10,012 nt of DNA from Lichenihabitans sp033947565 (lineage in GTDB: Bacteria > Pseudomonadota > Alphaproteobacteria > Rhizobiales > Beijerinckiaceae). The stretch lies in assembly GCF_033947565.1 (NCBI RefSeq), contig NZ_JARPVX010000107.1, positions 1 to 10,012 on the forward strand, read 5' to 3'. A model generated the notes under the pieces. It was given only the letters and a program-made list of their open reading frames with translations, searched no databases and was not told the DNA's origin. This document shows, in pieces, positions 1-8,144 of the stretch (position 1 is its first letter; every line of letters starts with the position of its first letter). A program made the position numbers and the translations under genes.

Positions 1-1
1 C

Positions 2-982
2 GCCACGGAGACCGCGTGGCGCGACGGAGACGAAGGCGAGGCGACCGCCGAAGCGGCCGGAGAGCAGAGCCTGGGCCTCCTGGCGATCCTGTCCGTCGTG
101 CGCCTCGCGATCCTGCTCGTCGGCATGGTGGTGGCTTTCGCGGTCATCGACCTGCCGGTCGACGCGCTGCTGTCAGGCGAGAGCCCGGCCGCGCGCGCCG
201 TGCTGCGGCTCGGGGGTGCCGTGGCGCTGCTGCTCCTCGCGCAAACCTGCTGGGTCGCCATCCGAACCGGCATCGACCGCCGCCTGCTCCAGCTTGGCGC
301 CGACGACCCCCATGCCGGCAGTGCCGAGCACACGCGCCTCCTCACGCTGCTGCCGCTGCTGCGCACGACGCTGCTCATCGCCTTTGCGGTGCTGTTCGGT
401 TTGTCGGCGCTGTGGACGCTGGGCATCGAGATCACGCCGCTGCTCGCCGGCGCCGGCATCTTCGGCCTCGCGATCGGCTTCGGGGCGCAGACGCTCGTGC
501 GCGACGTGATCTCGGGCGTGTTCTTCCTGGTCGAGGACGTGTTCCGCATCGGCGAATATATCGAGAGCGGGTCGAGCACCAAGGGGACGGTGGAGCGCAT
601 CACGCTGCGCACCGTGGCGCTGCGCCACCAGAACGGGCCGATTCACTTCGTGCCCTACGGGGCGCTCGGCACGGTGCGCAACACCTCGCGCGATTGGGTG
701 ATCGACAAGTTCGACCTGCCGCTTCCCGTGACGGCCGACAGCGAGCGCGTCCGCAAGCTGGTCAAGCGCATCGGCGAAACCCTCCAGGCCGACCCTGAGT
801 TCGGCCCGCTGTTCCGCGAACCCCTCAAGGCCAAGCTGTCCCGCATCGACCCCGGCGTGAAGGTCTTCCGCTGCAAGTTCACGACCCTGCCGGGCCGGCA
901 GTTCGACCTGCGCGCCGCGGCGCTGAGGGGGATCGAGGCAGCCTTGGCGGAGGCCGGGATTCTGTTCGCCGAGAAGCCCTGA
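2..982 (+). CDS. MscS-family mechanosensitive ion channel (5' end outside window)
   Basis: This is the C-terminal 326 residues of an inner-membrane MscS-type channel, which opens under membrane tension to release solutes during hypo-osmotic shock. The frame is open from the first bases, so the gene starts upstream of the window; a GTG at 98 is an internal codon rather than a convincing start. Visible hydrophobic segments lie at about residues 35-51, 68-87 and 121-142. They are followed by the pore-lining helix (about 146-168), whose Gly/Ala-rich GAGIFGLAIGFGAQ stretch is the family hallmark. The beta-domain follows, including VEDVFRIGEYIE and a VPYGAL segment. The cytoplasmic alpha/beta domain runs to the stop. 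The extra membrane helices before the pore fit the larger YbiO-like members rather than minimal E. coli MscS. It converges on the SDR gene. Family is sure; subtype is inferred. Confidence 0.92.
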   Translation, partial: ATETAWRDGDEGEATAEAAGEQSLGLLAILSVVRLAILLVGMVVAFAVIDLPVDALLSGESPAARAVLRLGGAVALLLLAQTCWVAIRTGIDRRLLQLGADDPHAGSAEHTRLLTLLPLLRTTLLIAFAVLFGLSALWTLGIEITPLLAGAGIFGLAIGFGAQTLVRDVISGVFFLVEDVFRIGEYIESGSSTKGTVERITLRTVALRHQNGPIHFVPYGALGTVRNTSRDWVIDKFDLPLPVTADSERVRKLVKRIGETLQADPEFGPLFREPLKAKLSRIDPGVKVFRCKFTTLPGRQFDLRAAALRGIEAALAEAGILFAEKP

Positions 983-1185
983 AGATCTCGCGAGGACCAG
1001 GCGACCTCACGTGCCTCGGCTTGCACCATGAAGCGTCGCGTTGGAGCACGCTGGAGATCGCACTCCCACGCCGCTTATCTGGCCAGCGTGGAGGATCCTT
1101 GAACCACGGAAGGCTTGATCGACATCCATGGCGGGATCCCTGATGAGACACCCTTACGGCTGCGGGTGAGGCAAACCGTGCCTAC

Positions 1186-1214
1186 GGTGGCCGGATCCGC
1201 TTGCGCCGGCCATC
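1186..1214. terminator. Candidate hairpin between convergent genes
   Basis: GGTGGCCGG at 1186-1194 pairs with CCGGCCATC at 1206-1214 (nine pairs, one a G-U wobble in the plus-strand reading) around an 11-base loop. It lies 16 bp beyond the stop codon of the minus-strand SDR gene and about 200 bp beyond the MscS stop, where a terminator between convergent genes is expected. No run of T follows on either strand, so an intrinsic terminator is only tentative. The rest of 983-1230 shows no gene; it contains three BamHI-type GGATCC hexamers but no other clear structure. Confidence 0.3.
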
Positions 1215-1230
1215 CTCCGCGCTGGCTGAC

Positions 1231-2043
<813 letters not shown>

Positions 2044-2052
2044 GGTTTTGTG

Positions 2053-2058
2053 CTCCTC
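2053..2058 (-). promoter_or_regulatory. Shine-Dalgarno of the SDR gene overlapping the upstream stop codon
   Basis: On the minus strand the hexamer GAGGAG overlaps the last two bases of the TGA stop (2057-2059) of the reductase-like gene and lies nine bases before the SDR ATG. This arrangement supports termination-reinitiation coupling of the two genes and fixes the SDR start codon. Confidence 0.75.
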
Positions 2059-2653
2059 ACGCGAACTTGACGAGGTCCTGGAAAATAAGCGGAGCCCAAC
2101 TCTCCCCGCGCGCCTGGACGAGCGCGCCGCCCTCGGCGAGGCTTCCAAGCGCCACCGGCGCGAAGCCGAGCCGCTCCGCCAGCCCGGACACTTCGGCGGC
2201 GGCCTCCGCATCGTCGCTGGACACGAAGATCACGCGGCGGCCGCCATGCACGGTCGGGTCGGCGGCCAGCTTGGCCGCTGCGAGGTGGTTCCAGGCCTTG
2301 ACGAGCCGAGATCCCGCCAGCTTGCGGGCCGTCACCCCAGACGAGGGCTGTCCCCCGAGCTCCTCGACCGGCACGCCGTAGGCGTTGGTGACATCGACCA
2401 CGATCTTGCCCTGCCAATCCACGACGGCGGCCAGCGCGTCGACCTGTCGGAACGGCACGGCCAGCAGCACCGTCCTGGCCGCCAAAGCTTCGGCAAGCGG
2501 AACAGGTCGCACCGTCGGACCGATCGCGCCCGCCTGTGCGGCGTGGTCCGCGGGCGGCCTGCGGCTCGCCACCATCACGTCCATGCTTTGGCGGGCGAAC
2601 ATCCTCGCCAGCGCCTGGCCAACCGGCCCGAAGCCGATGATCGCGTAATCCAT
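2057..2653 (-). CDS. NADPH-dependent F420-reductase-like NAD(P)-binding protein
   Basis: A 198-residue single Rossmann-domain protein of the COG2085 type (F420H2:NADP oxidoreductase / 6-phosphogluconate-dehydrogenase-like N-terminal domain). The dinucleotide loop G-F-G-P-V-G is at residues 7-12, directly at the N terminus. S30-R31-R32 at the end of the second strand is the usual signature for the 2'-phosphate of NADPH. Further family landmarks are LLAVPFRQVDAL, VVDVTNAYG and VKAWNHL (the family's VKAFNT position). Coenzyme F420 is not expected in most alphaproteobacteria, so the database-style name probably overstates the function; a flavin, ferric or small-carbonyl acceptor is equally possible. 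AGGGGA seven bases or so before the ATG supports the start. It sits 130 bp downstream of the LysR gene and 13 bp upstream of the SDR gene, all on one strand. Fold is confident, substrate unknown. Confidence 0.88.
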   Translation of the reverse strand: MDYAIIGFGPVGQALARMFARQSMDVMVASRRPPADHAAQAGAIGPTVRPVPLAEALAARTVLLAVPFRQVDALAAVVDWQGKIVVDVTNAYGVPVEELGGQPSSGVTARKLAGSRLVKAWNHLAAAKLAADPTVHGGRRVIFVSSDDAEAAAEVSGLAERLGFAPVALGSLAEGGALVQARGESWAPLIFQDLVKFA

Positions 2654-2749
2654 GTCCGATCCCCTGTCGCGCGACGCGTCGGCGTCGCCCCACCCGATGA
2701 TGTGGGATCACCGCACCGCCAGAGGACCGCCCGGAAATCGACATCGGTT

Positions 2750-2763
2750 GTGCGCAGGCGCAC
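2750..2763. promoter_or_regulatory. Small perfect dyad between the LysR and reductase genes
   Basis: GTGCGC-AG-GCGCAC is a perfect 6-bp inverted repeat with a 2-base centre, about 100 bp upstream of the reductase start and just after the LysR stop. It could be an operator for the two downstream enzyme genes. It has T-N10-A spacing rather than the classical LysR T-N11-A, and GC-rich dyads of this size arise by chance in such DNA, so this is weak. No convincing -35/-10 pair is visible in 2654-2783. Confidence 0.2.
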
Positions 2764-2783
2764 CGCCCGCGACCGGCAAAGAT

Positions 2784-3677
2784 TCAGTCGGCCGGACGTC
2801 CGCCCGCCAGCAACGGGGCATGTGCCGCGAGGCGCTTGGCCATGAATCCGGTGAACGCCCGCACGCGCCCGGTCTTGCGTGTCTCGCCCTGGGTGAGCAG
2901 CCAGATGGTGCCATGCGTCTTCAGCGGAGCGCCCGGCGCCCTCGAAAGGGAAGGATCGACGTCGCCGACGAAGCAGGGCAGCATCGCCATGCCGATCCCG
3001 TGGCGCACCGCCATGATCTGCGCCTCGGAATCCGTGGTCCTGAACAGTTCGTCCGCGACGGCGATGGCCATGCCGCCGGCCCAGTCGGGGATGCCGATGT
3101 GGTTCTGCACCACCCAGCGCAACCGCTCGAGGGCGCCGAGCTTCCAGCTCGCGAGCAGGTCACGCGACAGGTATATGCCGCCCGCGACCTCCGGGCCTCT
3201 GATGCCGTGAAGATTCATCGGAAGCGCGTTGCGGTCGTACACCACCCTGATGGCGACGTCCGCTTCCCGATTGGTGAGGTTGACGGGCTCATGCGAGGGC
3301 AGCAGTTCGACCTCCACCTCAGGATGCTGCGCGGTGAACGCTGCGAAATCCGGCATGAGCAGGTGGGTCGCCAGCACTTGCGGCAGCGTCACCCGCAAGG
3401 GCCCGCGCAGGCGCTGATCGCGCCCGAACACGCGCGCCTCGAGTTCATTCGACGCAGCCTCCATACGCTCGGCGAGGTGCAGCACGTCCTCGCCAGCGCC
3501 TGTCATCCGATAGCCTGAAGGCAGCCGGTCGAACAACATTACGCCCAGTCGGTCTTCGAGTTCGGCCAGGCGACGGAGCACGGTGGAGTGCTTGACGCCG
3601 AGCCGCTCGGCGCCCGCCCGGAGCGATCCACCGCGCGCAACCGCGAGGAAGTAGCGGACATCATCCCACTGGCTCAT
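2784..3677 (-). CDS. LysR-family transcriptional regulator
   Basis: A 297-residue LysR-type regulator of normal length. The N-terminal winged helix-turn-helix spans about residues 1-62: it begins MSQWDDVRYFLAVARGGSL, with a recognition helix around K29-HSTVLRRLAELE and the closing LGVMLFDR at 45-51. A linker helix (AERMEAASNELEARV) follows, then a periplasmic-binding-like effector domain from about residue 92 (GPLRVTLP) to the C terminus, including the inter-lobe stretch LTNREADVAIRV typical of the family. It is transcribed in the same direction as, and just upstream of, the reductase and SDR genes rather than divergently, so it may be the first gene of one transcript or control a promoter in the 130-bp gap. 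The ATG at 3677 is poorly served by a Shine-Dalgarno, but the N terminus matches family length. Effector unknown. Confidence 0.94.
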   Translation of the reverse strand: MSQWDDVRYFLAVARGGSLRAGAERLGVKHSTVLRRLAELEDRLGVMLFDRLPSGYRMTGAGEDVLHLAERMEAASNELEARVFGRDQRLRGPLRVTLPQVLATHLLMPDFAAFTAQHPEVEVELLPSHEPVNLTNREADVAIRVVYDRNALPMNLHGIRGPEVAGGIYLSRDLLASWKLGALERLRWVVQNHIGIPDWAGGMAIAVADELFRTTDSEAQIMAVRHGIGMAMLPCFVGDVDPSLSRAPGAPLKTHGTIWLLTQGETRKTGRVRAFTGFMAKRLAAHAPLLAGGRPAD

Positions 3678-4438
3678 GGGCAGTTCTGATGCCGCTGTTA
3701 TTGCCGGCTTGCAATGGCTCTGCTGTTGCCGAGAAGCACTTGGAAATGGTCAACGCCCGGGCGACTGTCCGATAGAAAGGCGCGAGCTCGACGCGAAAGG
3801 TGGAGCGCGTTGCTGAATGTCCGGTTCGGAGTGGCTCGTCGAGTCGCACGTACGACTGAACTGGGCGCGAAGCCGAACGGCTGCTCTACGACTTCGATTG
3901 GCCGGGAGCGGAACGGCGGGTTTCGACTTTTCCCGGGCGGTACGCCGCCCTTCACGCATATTCCGTGTTGCAACTCGGAACACAATCGTTCTCGTGCGAT
4001 CGTGCCGTCCACGTGTCACACTGTGAAATGGCAGGTACCGGGCGAGCCCCGAACGAACCGGCTGACCCGCGACGTCAGCGGTCCCGCGGATTCGGCGGAA
4101 CGCGCGAGCGCTTCGGTCGAGTCCTGATGATAGCCGTAGGGATTTCCTAGGGTGCTCGGTCCCGAGTTGCTGTGCGATCTATCGGCCTTGCTAGGTTCCT
4201 CGCTCAATGAACGGCAGCCATCGTCCGTGAGGTGCTGATGCACCGTGAAAGACGGTCGATGGGTCGTGTCGCCGTCGACCAGCGTCGATCAAGTCATTCT
4301 CTGAACTGGCAACTTCCGTGATGACGAAATGCACGGACAAGGATGATGCCTGAGGCCGGACAGCGCGCATGCCGACCGGCGCCGGCTCGAGGCCACAGGT
4401 GTGGAACCATAGATCGTCCGGCCGTGCTAGGCAGACGT
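3678..4438. other. Gene-poor intergenic region between lysR and hflX
   Basis: About 760 bp between the divergently oriented lysR and hflX genes. Several overlapping open frames exist on both strands (for example 3714-4127 plus and 3698-4012 minus), but their products are Arg/Ser/Pro-rich with no motif, mixed third-position bases and no ribosome-binding site, so they read as non-coding. It must carry promoters for both flanking genes. Small structures seen: an ATTGC/GCAAT dyad at 3700-3715 and a GGTGC-TGAT-GCACC hairpin at 4231-4244. No Hfq-like or tRNA sequence is present. It may be a decayed or repeated intergenic element. Confidence 0.5.
3700..3715. promoter_or_regulatory. Candidate LysR operator upstream of the LysR gene
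   Basis: ATTGC-CGGCTT-GCAAT is a perfect 5-bp inverted repeat with a 6-base centre, 22 bp upstream of the LysR start codon. It contains T-N11-A combinations as in LysR-type boxes and lies where autoregulators usually bind. A 5-bp dyad is short, so this is only a candidate. Confidence 0.3.
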
Positions 4439-5797
4439 ATGGAAACCAAACCGCCCGTCTCGCGCGCCATCCTGGTCGGCGTCCAGCTTCCCGACGTCGA
4501 TGACGCGGCCCATGCGGCGAGCCTCGAGGAGCTCGCCCGCCTCGTGAAAACGCTGGGCCACGAGGTCGTCGGCACTCTGTCGCAGCGTCGTGAGGCGCTC
4601 GAGGGCGCGACCGTGCTTGGCAAGGGGCGGCTCCGCGACCTGGCGGCGCGCACAGGCGGGACGGGCCTGGTCGGCAAGATGGCGACCGCGCCGAAGTCGA
4701 AGGCGCGTGAGCGCTTCGACGAGGGGGTGGCCGAGCCAGCCTTCATGCCGGGCGAACCAGCGCCGGACGACCAGCCCTTGGCCGACGTCGTGATCGTGGA
4801 CCATGAGATCTCGCCGAGCCAAGCCCGCAACCTGGAGCGGGCGACCGGCGCGGACGTGCTCGACCGCACCGGCGTGATCGTAGAGATCTTCCATCGCCAC
4901 GCGCGCAGCCGCGAGGCGAAGCTCCAGGTGGAGATGGCTCGGCTGCAATACGTCGTCCCGCGCCTCAGGGAGTCCTCGACGGGTGGAGGCCGGCAGCGTG
5001 GCGTCGGTGCGGGCGAGTCCGATATCGATGTCGACCGCCGCAAGGTCCGCGACCGCCGGGCCGAGCTCAAGGCCCAGCTCGACGCCATCCAGCGTGACGA
5101 CGAGCAGCGGCGCTCCGCCCGCGGGGATCAGCTTCGCGTCGCGTTGGTCGGCTACACGAACGCGGGGAAATCCTCGCTCATGCGGGCGCTCACGGGAAGC
5201 GAAGTGCTGGTCGCCGACCAGCTTTTCGCGACGCTCGACACGACCGTGCGGGCGCTGCGGCCTGAAACGTCGCCCCGCGTGTTGGTGTCGGACACCGTGG
5301 GCTTCATCAAGAAGCTTCCGCACGACCTCGTGGCCTCGTTCCGGTCGACTCTGGCCGAAGCGCTCGACGCGTCGTTGCTGCTCTACGTGGTCGATGCTTC
5401 CGACCCGACCTACGAGGCGCAACTCGAGGTCACCCGCTCCGTCCTGCGCGAGATCGGCGCCGATGCGGTGCCATCGCGGCTGCTCCTGAACAAGATGGAC
5501 CGCGTGGACGAAGCCGGTCGGGCCGCCCTGCTGGAGAAACATCCCGACGCGATCATGCTCTCGGCGAGCTCGCCCGAAGATGTCGCCACGCTGCGTGCGA
5601 CGATCATCGCCTTCTTTGAATCCGCCATGGTCGAAGAGCGGCTCACGTTGCCCTACGCCCAGCAGGGCCTGCTCGGCGCCGTCTACGAGAACGTGCGCGT
5701 CCTCTCGGAAACCTTCGATCCGGACGGCCGCCTCCTTCACCTGCGCGGTCTTCCGGGTGGGATCGCGCGCTTGCGGAAGCTCATCGCGGTTTCCTAG
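4439..5797 (+). CDS. hflX: GTPase HflX, divergent insert-bearing form
   Basis: A 452-residue ribosome-associated GTPase; HflX binds the 50S subunit and splits stalled or hibernating ribosomes under stress. The N-terminal HflX domain has the L-G-K-G-R-L segment (60-65), VDHEISPSQARNLE from 120, and VLDRTGVIVEIFHRHAR with KLQVEMARLQY after it. A coiled linker follows, then the G domain: G1 GYTNAGKS at 238-245, a conserved LFATLDTTVR switch I, G3 DTVGF at 285-289, and G4 NKMD at 351-354. Two features are unusual: the linker signature reads GAGES (190-194) where GPGET is canonical, and about 35 extra residues lie between 66 and 119. The ATG at 4439 is preferred to 4343 because the added 32 residues are Arg/Pro-rich and unlike the family, although its Shine-Dalgarno is weak. 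No hfq lies upstream, in contrast to the usual alphaproteobacterial hfq-hflX pair. Function is confident; lineage is inferred. Confidence 0.94.
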   Translation: METKPPVSRAILVGVQLPDVDDAAHAASLEELARLVKTLGHEVVGTLSQRREALEGATVLGKGRLRDLAARTGGTGLVGKMATAPKSKARERFDEGVAEPAFMPGEPAPDDQPLADVVIVDHEISPSQARNLERATGADVLDRTGVIVEIFHRHARSREAKLQVEMARLQYVVPRLRESSTGGGRQRGVGAGESDIDVDRRKVRDRRAELKAQLDAIQRDDEQRRSARGDQLRVALVGYTNAGKSSLMRALTGSEVLVADQLFATLDTTVRALRPETSPRVLVSDTVGFIKKLPHDLVASFRSTLAEALDASLLLYVVDASDPTYEAQLEVTRSVLREIGADAVPSRLLLNKMDRVDEAGRAALLEKHPDAIMLSASSPEDVATLRATIIAFFESAMVEERLTLPYAQQGLLGAVYENVRVLSETFDPDGRLLHLRGLPGGIARLRKLIAVS

Positions 5798-5820
5798 TCT
5801 CGGCTGAGAACCTATGGCGA

Positions 5821-5867
5821 GGCGCCCCGGGGCGTCCGATGGACGACCATGATGGGAGCCTCCCATC
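5821..5867. promoter_or_regulatory. Two compact inverted repeats between hflX and kup
   Basis: The first, GGCGCCCCGGGGCGTC at 5821-5836, is nearly palindromic with a perfect 12-bp core at 5823-5834. The second, GATGGGA-GCC-TCCCATC at 5851-5867, is a perfect 7-bp stem with a 3-base loop. The octamer GACCATGA occurs on both sides of the second (5845-5852, overlapping the stem, and 5871-5878). They lie 23-70 bp after the hflX stop and about 170-220 bp before kup. No T run follows, so they could be a Rho-assisted terminator for hflX, a kup leader structure or an operator. Confidence 0.35.
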
Positions 5868-6040
5868 CCCGACCATGACGACCTCGCCTGCCAGCCCTCG
5901 CTCCATGCCGCGTTCGTGCACCCTTGAGGGCGCGACGTGCCCCGTGATCGCGGTCGAGGCCCGACACGGCGGGTCGGCTCGGTGTAGGGGGATTCGAGAC
6001 ATCGTGTTAACTCGGCCTCCCAGCCGCTGCGCGATGGACC

Positions 6041-7942
6041 ATGCCGATGACCTCCTCCGTGGCCGCTGCTTCGACGCCTGCCGTAGCGGCTCACCCGATC
6101 CGACCGGCCTTGCTGCTGGGTGCCCTCGGCGTCGTGTTCGGCGACATCGGCACCAGCCCCATCTATGCGTTTCGGGAATCCCTGAAGGCGGCGGGCGGGG
6201 CGACCGGCGAAGCCACCGTGTTTGGCGTGCTGTCGCTGGTGTTCTGGGCCATCATCCTGATCGTCGCGGTCAAATACGTGACCTTCGTGATGCGGGCCGA
6301 CAACGACGGCGAAGGCGGCACCATGGCCTTGTTGGCCCTGGCGCTTCCGGTGGCCGGGCGGCTGCAGGCGGGGCTTCTGGTGATCGGCCTGGCGGGCGCT
6401 TCCTTGTTCTTCGGCGATGCCATGATCACGCCGGCCATCTCGGTGCTCAGCGCCATCGAGGGTCTCGGGATCGCGGCTCCGGTCGTGACACCCTATGTCG
6501 TGCCCATCGCGGCCGTGGTCCTCGTCGGACTCTTCGCCATCCAGAGCCGCGGCAGCGGCAGCGTCGGCTTCCTGTTCGGCCCGGTGATGGCCGTGTGGTT
6601 CCTCACGCTCGGCCTGCTGGGGCTCGTCCACCTGCTGCAATACCCGCGCGTGCTGCTGGCGCTGGACCCCCGTTATGCCTTCGCCTATGCCGGCCATGCC
6701 GGGGGCGGCGTGGCCTTCGCGGTGCTCGGCTCGGTGTTTCTGGCCCTCACCGGCGGGGAAGCGCTTTACGCCGACATGGGCCACTTCGGCCGACGCGCCA
6801 TCCGCATCAACTGGTTCGCCATCGTGCTGCCGGCCCTGATGCTGGTCTACCTCGGGCAAGGTGCCCTCGTGCTGCGGGATCCCGCCGCCGCGTCGAACCC
6901 GTTCTTCCTGCTGTTCCCGGGATGGCTGCTCGTGCCCGCGGTGGTGCTGACCACGGCCGCCACGGTGATCGCCAGCCAGGCGGTGTTGTCCGGTGCCTTC
7001 GCGCTCGTCCAGCAGGCCATCCAGCTCGGCGCCATTCCCCGGCTCGATGTGCGTCAGACCTCCGAGGAATCCGCCGGCCAGGTCTACGTGCCGCAGATCA
7101 ACTGGCTGCTGGCCATCGTGGTTCTCGCCCTGGTGTTCGGGTTCCGATCTTCCGACGCCCTCGCCAACGCCTATGGCATCGCGGTCGCGGGCGACATGCT
7201 GGTGACCACGCTGCTGGTCACCACCGTGGCCACGGCGCGATGGCGTTGGCCCGCCGGTCTCGTCTTCCCCGTGGCGGGCCTGTTCCTGCTCCTCGATGTG
7301 ACGTTCGTATCCGCCAACATCCACAAAATCCCGGCCGGCGGCTGGTTTCCGTTGCTGGTGGGCGCCATCACGCTGACCCTAATGCTGGTTTGGCGCAAAG
7401 GGCGCGCGGTGTCGTTCGAGCGGCGCGACGAGAACGCCGTCAAGCTTCGCGACTTCATCACGAGCCTCGACCAGCCGGACGCCCCGATCCGCATGCGCGG
7501 CGCGGCCGTTTATCTGACCAAGCAGGCCGACATCGTGCCGTCCGCGCTCGCGCTCAACGTCAAGCACAACGGCGTGGTGCACAAGCAGGTGATCCTGCTC
7601 AAGGTCAGCACCGAGCGGGTGCCCAGGGTGGCTGAAGCCGACCGCCTGACATCGGAGATGCTTCCATCAGGCTTCCGCTTGATCCGGATGGTGTTCGGCT
7701 TCGCGGAAAAGCCGGACGTGATGGCGGCGCTCAAGGCCCATGAGGATGCCGTCGGCTGCGATGCCGGGAAGGCGTCCTTCTTCATCGGCCGGGAGAACCC
7801 CGTGCCGTCGATGAAGCCGGACCTGTCGCCCTGGCAGGAGCGCCTTTACGCCTTCATGGTCCACAATGCCGTGAGCGCGCCAGACTATTTCCAGATCGCA
7901 CCCGAACGCGTTGTGGAACTGGGCACGCGGATCGAGATGTAG
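6041..7942 (+). CDS. kup: Low-affinity potassium uptake protein Kup (KUP/HAK/KT family)
   Basis: A 633-residue inner-membrane K+ transporter, probably K+/H+ symport, of normal family length. A polar N terminus of about 20 residues precedes a membrane domain of roughly 12 helices (about 22-440) and a C-terminal cytoplasmic domain (about 445-633). Hallmarks are GDIGTSPIY at 34-42 with the conserved acidic residue D35, FFGDAMITPAISVLSAIEGL with D126 (a position that is Glu in E. coli Kup), and TGGEALYADMGHFG at 237-250 with E240. These acidic residues are thought to take part in ion coupling in the family. The ATG at 6041 (MPMTSS...) has only a weak Shine-Dalgarno; the second ATG at 6047 is an alternative. 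The gene follows hflX on the same strand after 243 bp, so its own promoter is likely. Kup is associated with K+ uptake at low pH and under osmotic stress. Confidence 0.96.
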   Translation: MPMTSSVAAASTPAVAAHPIRPALLLGALGVVFGDIGTSPIYAFRESLKAAGGATGEATVFGVLSLVFWAIILIVAVKYVTFVMRADNDGEGGTMALLALALPVAGRLQAGLLVIGLAGASLFFGDAMITPAISVLSAIEGLGIAAPVVTPYVVPIAAVVLVGLFAIQSRGSGSVGFLFGPVMAVWFLTLGLLGLVHLLQYPRVLLALDPRYAFAYAGHAGGGVAFAVLGSVFLALTGGEALYADMGHFGRRAIRINWFAIVLPALMLVYLGQGALVLRDPAAASNPFFLLFPGWLLVPAVVLTTAATVIASQAVLSGAFALVQQAIQLGAIPRLDVRQTSEESAGQVYVPQINWLLAIVVLALVFGFRSSDALANAYGIAVAGDMLVTTLLVTTVATARWRWPAGLVFPVAGLFLLLDVTFVSANIHKIPAGGWFPLLVGAITLTLMLVWRKGRAVSFERRDENAVKLRDFITSLDQPDAPIRMRGAAVYLTKQADIVPSALALNVKHNGVVHKQVILLKVSTERVPRVAEADRLTSEMLPSGFRLIRMVFGFAEKPDVMAALKAHEDAVGCDAGKASFFIGRENPVPSMKPDLSPWQERLYAFMVHNAVSAPDYFQIAPERVVELGTRIEM

Positions 7943-7969
7943 GACGCCGGGTCGAACACGGGACTTGGC

Positions 7970-7999
7970 GGCGCCTGCGACCTCGCAGAACCCTGCGCC
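7970..7999 (+). terminator. Candidate hairpin terminator after kup
   Basis: An outer stem GGCGC (7970-7974) with GCGCC (7995-7999) encloses an inner dyad CTGCGA-CC-TCGCAG (7975-7988), leaving a six-base bulge. It starts 28 bp after the kup stop. No T run follows (TTCATCCCG), so it is a weak intrinsic terminator at best, or a Rho-dependent pause structure. Confidence 0.3.
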
Positions 8000-8090
8000 T
8001 TCATCCCGTTGCGTTCACGCGGACCAAGCTGCCCTTCGCGGCGACGGCACGCCGACCTTTATGGAAGACCGGAAAGGATTCGTTAACAAA

Positions 8091-8117
8091 TTCCTGACAA
8101 TTAGAACAAATCAGGAA
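8091..8117 (+). promoter_or_regulatory. AT-rich dyad and likely promoter region of the 70-residue protein gene
   Basis: TTCCTGA (8091-8097) and TCAGGAA (8111-8117) form a perfect 7-bp inverted repeat around a 13-base AT-rich centre. A direct repeat AACAAAT occurs at 8085-8091 and 8105-8111, exactly 20 bp apart. The stretch 8080-8117 is the most AT-rich part of a very GC-rich window and ends 27 bp before a start codon with a good ribosome-binding site. A promoter overlapped by an operator is the natural reading; no exact -35/-10 hexamers can be assigned with confidence. Confidence 0.4.
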
Positions 8118-8144
8118 CGCTTCCGTTCGTCGCTGGAGATCATC

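Noticed and set aside
2044..2211. Longer N terminus for the SDR protein
   Set aside because: It would overlap the reductase gene heavily, while 2043 has a strong ribosome-binding site and the normal SDR N terminus.
3698..4127. Open frames on both strands in the lysR-hflX gap (104, 89 and 137 codons)
   Set aside because: No ribosome-binding site, no recognisable motif and mixed third-position base use; kept only as a note on the intergenic region.
4167..4195. TTGCTG-N17-GCTAGG as an hflX promoter
   Set aside because: The -10 hexamer matches the consensus at only two positions and it lies about 245 bp from the chosen start.
4343..4438. Longer hflX start adding 32 residues
   Set aside because: The added residues are Arg/Pro-rich and unlike HflX N termini, and the purine run touches the ATG with no proper spacing.
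4427..7324. 965-codon minus-strand open frame
   Set aside because: It lies antisense to hflX and kup; the product is His/Glu/Gly/Arg-rich without domains, as expected for the complement of GC-rich genes.
5839..7635. 598-codon plus-strand open frame overlapping kup
   Set aside because: Arg/Ala/Pro-rich shifted frame of kup, with no motif; kup itself is unmistakable.
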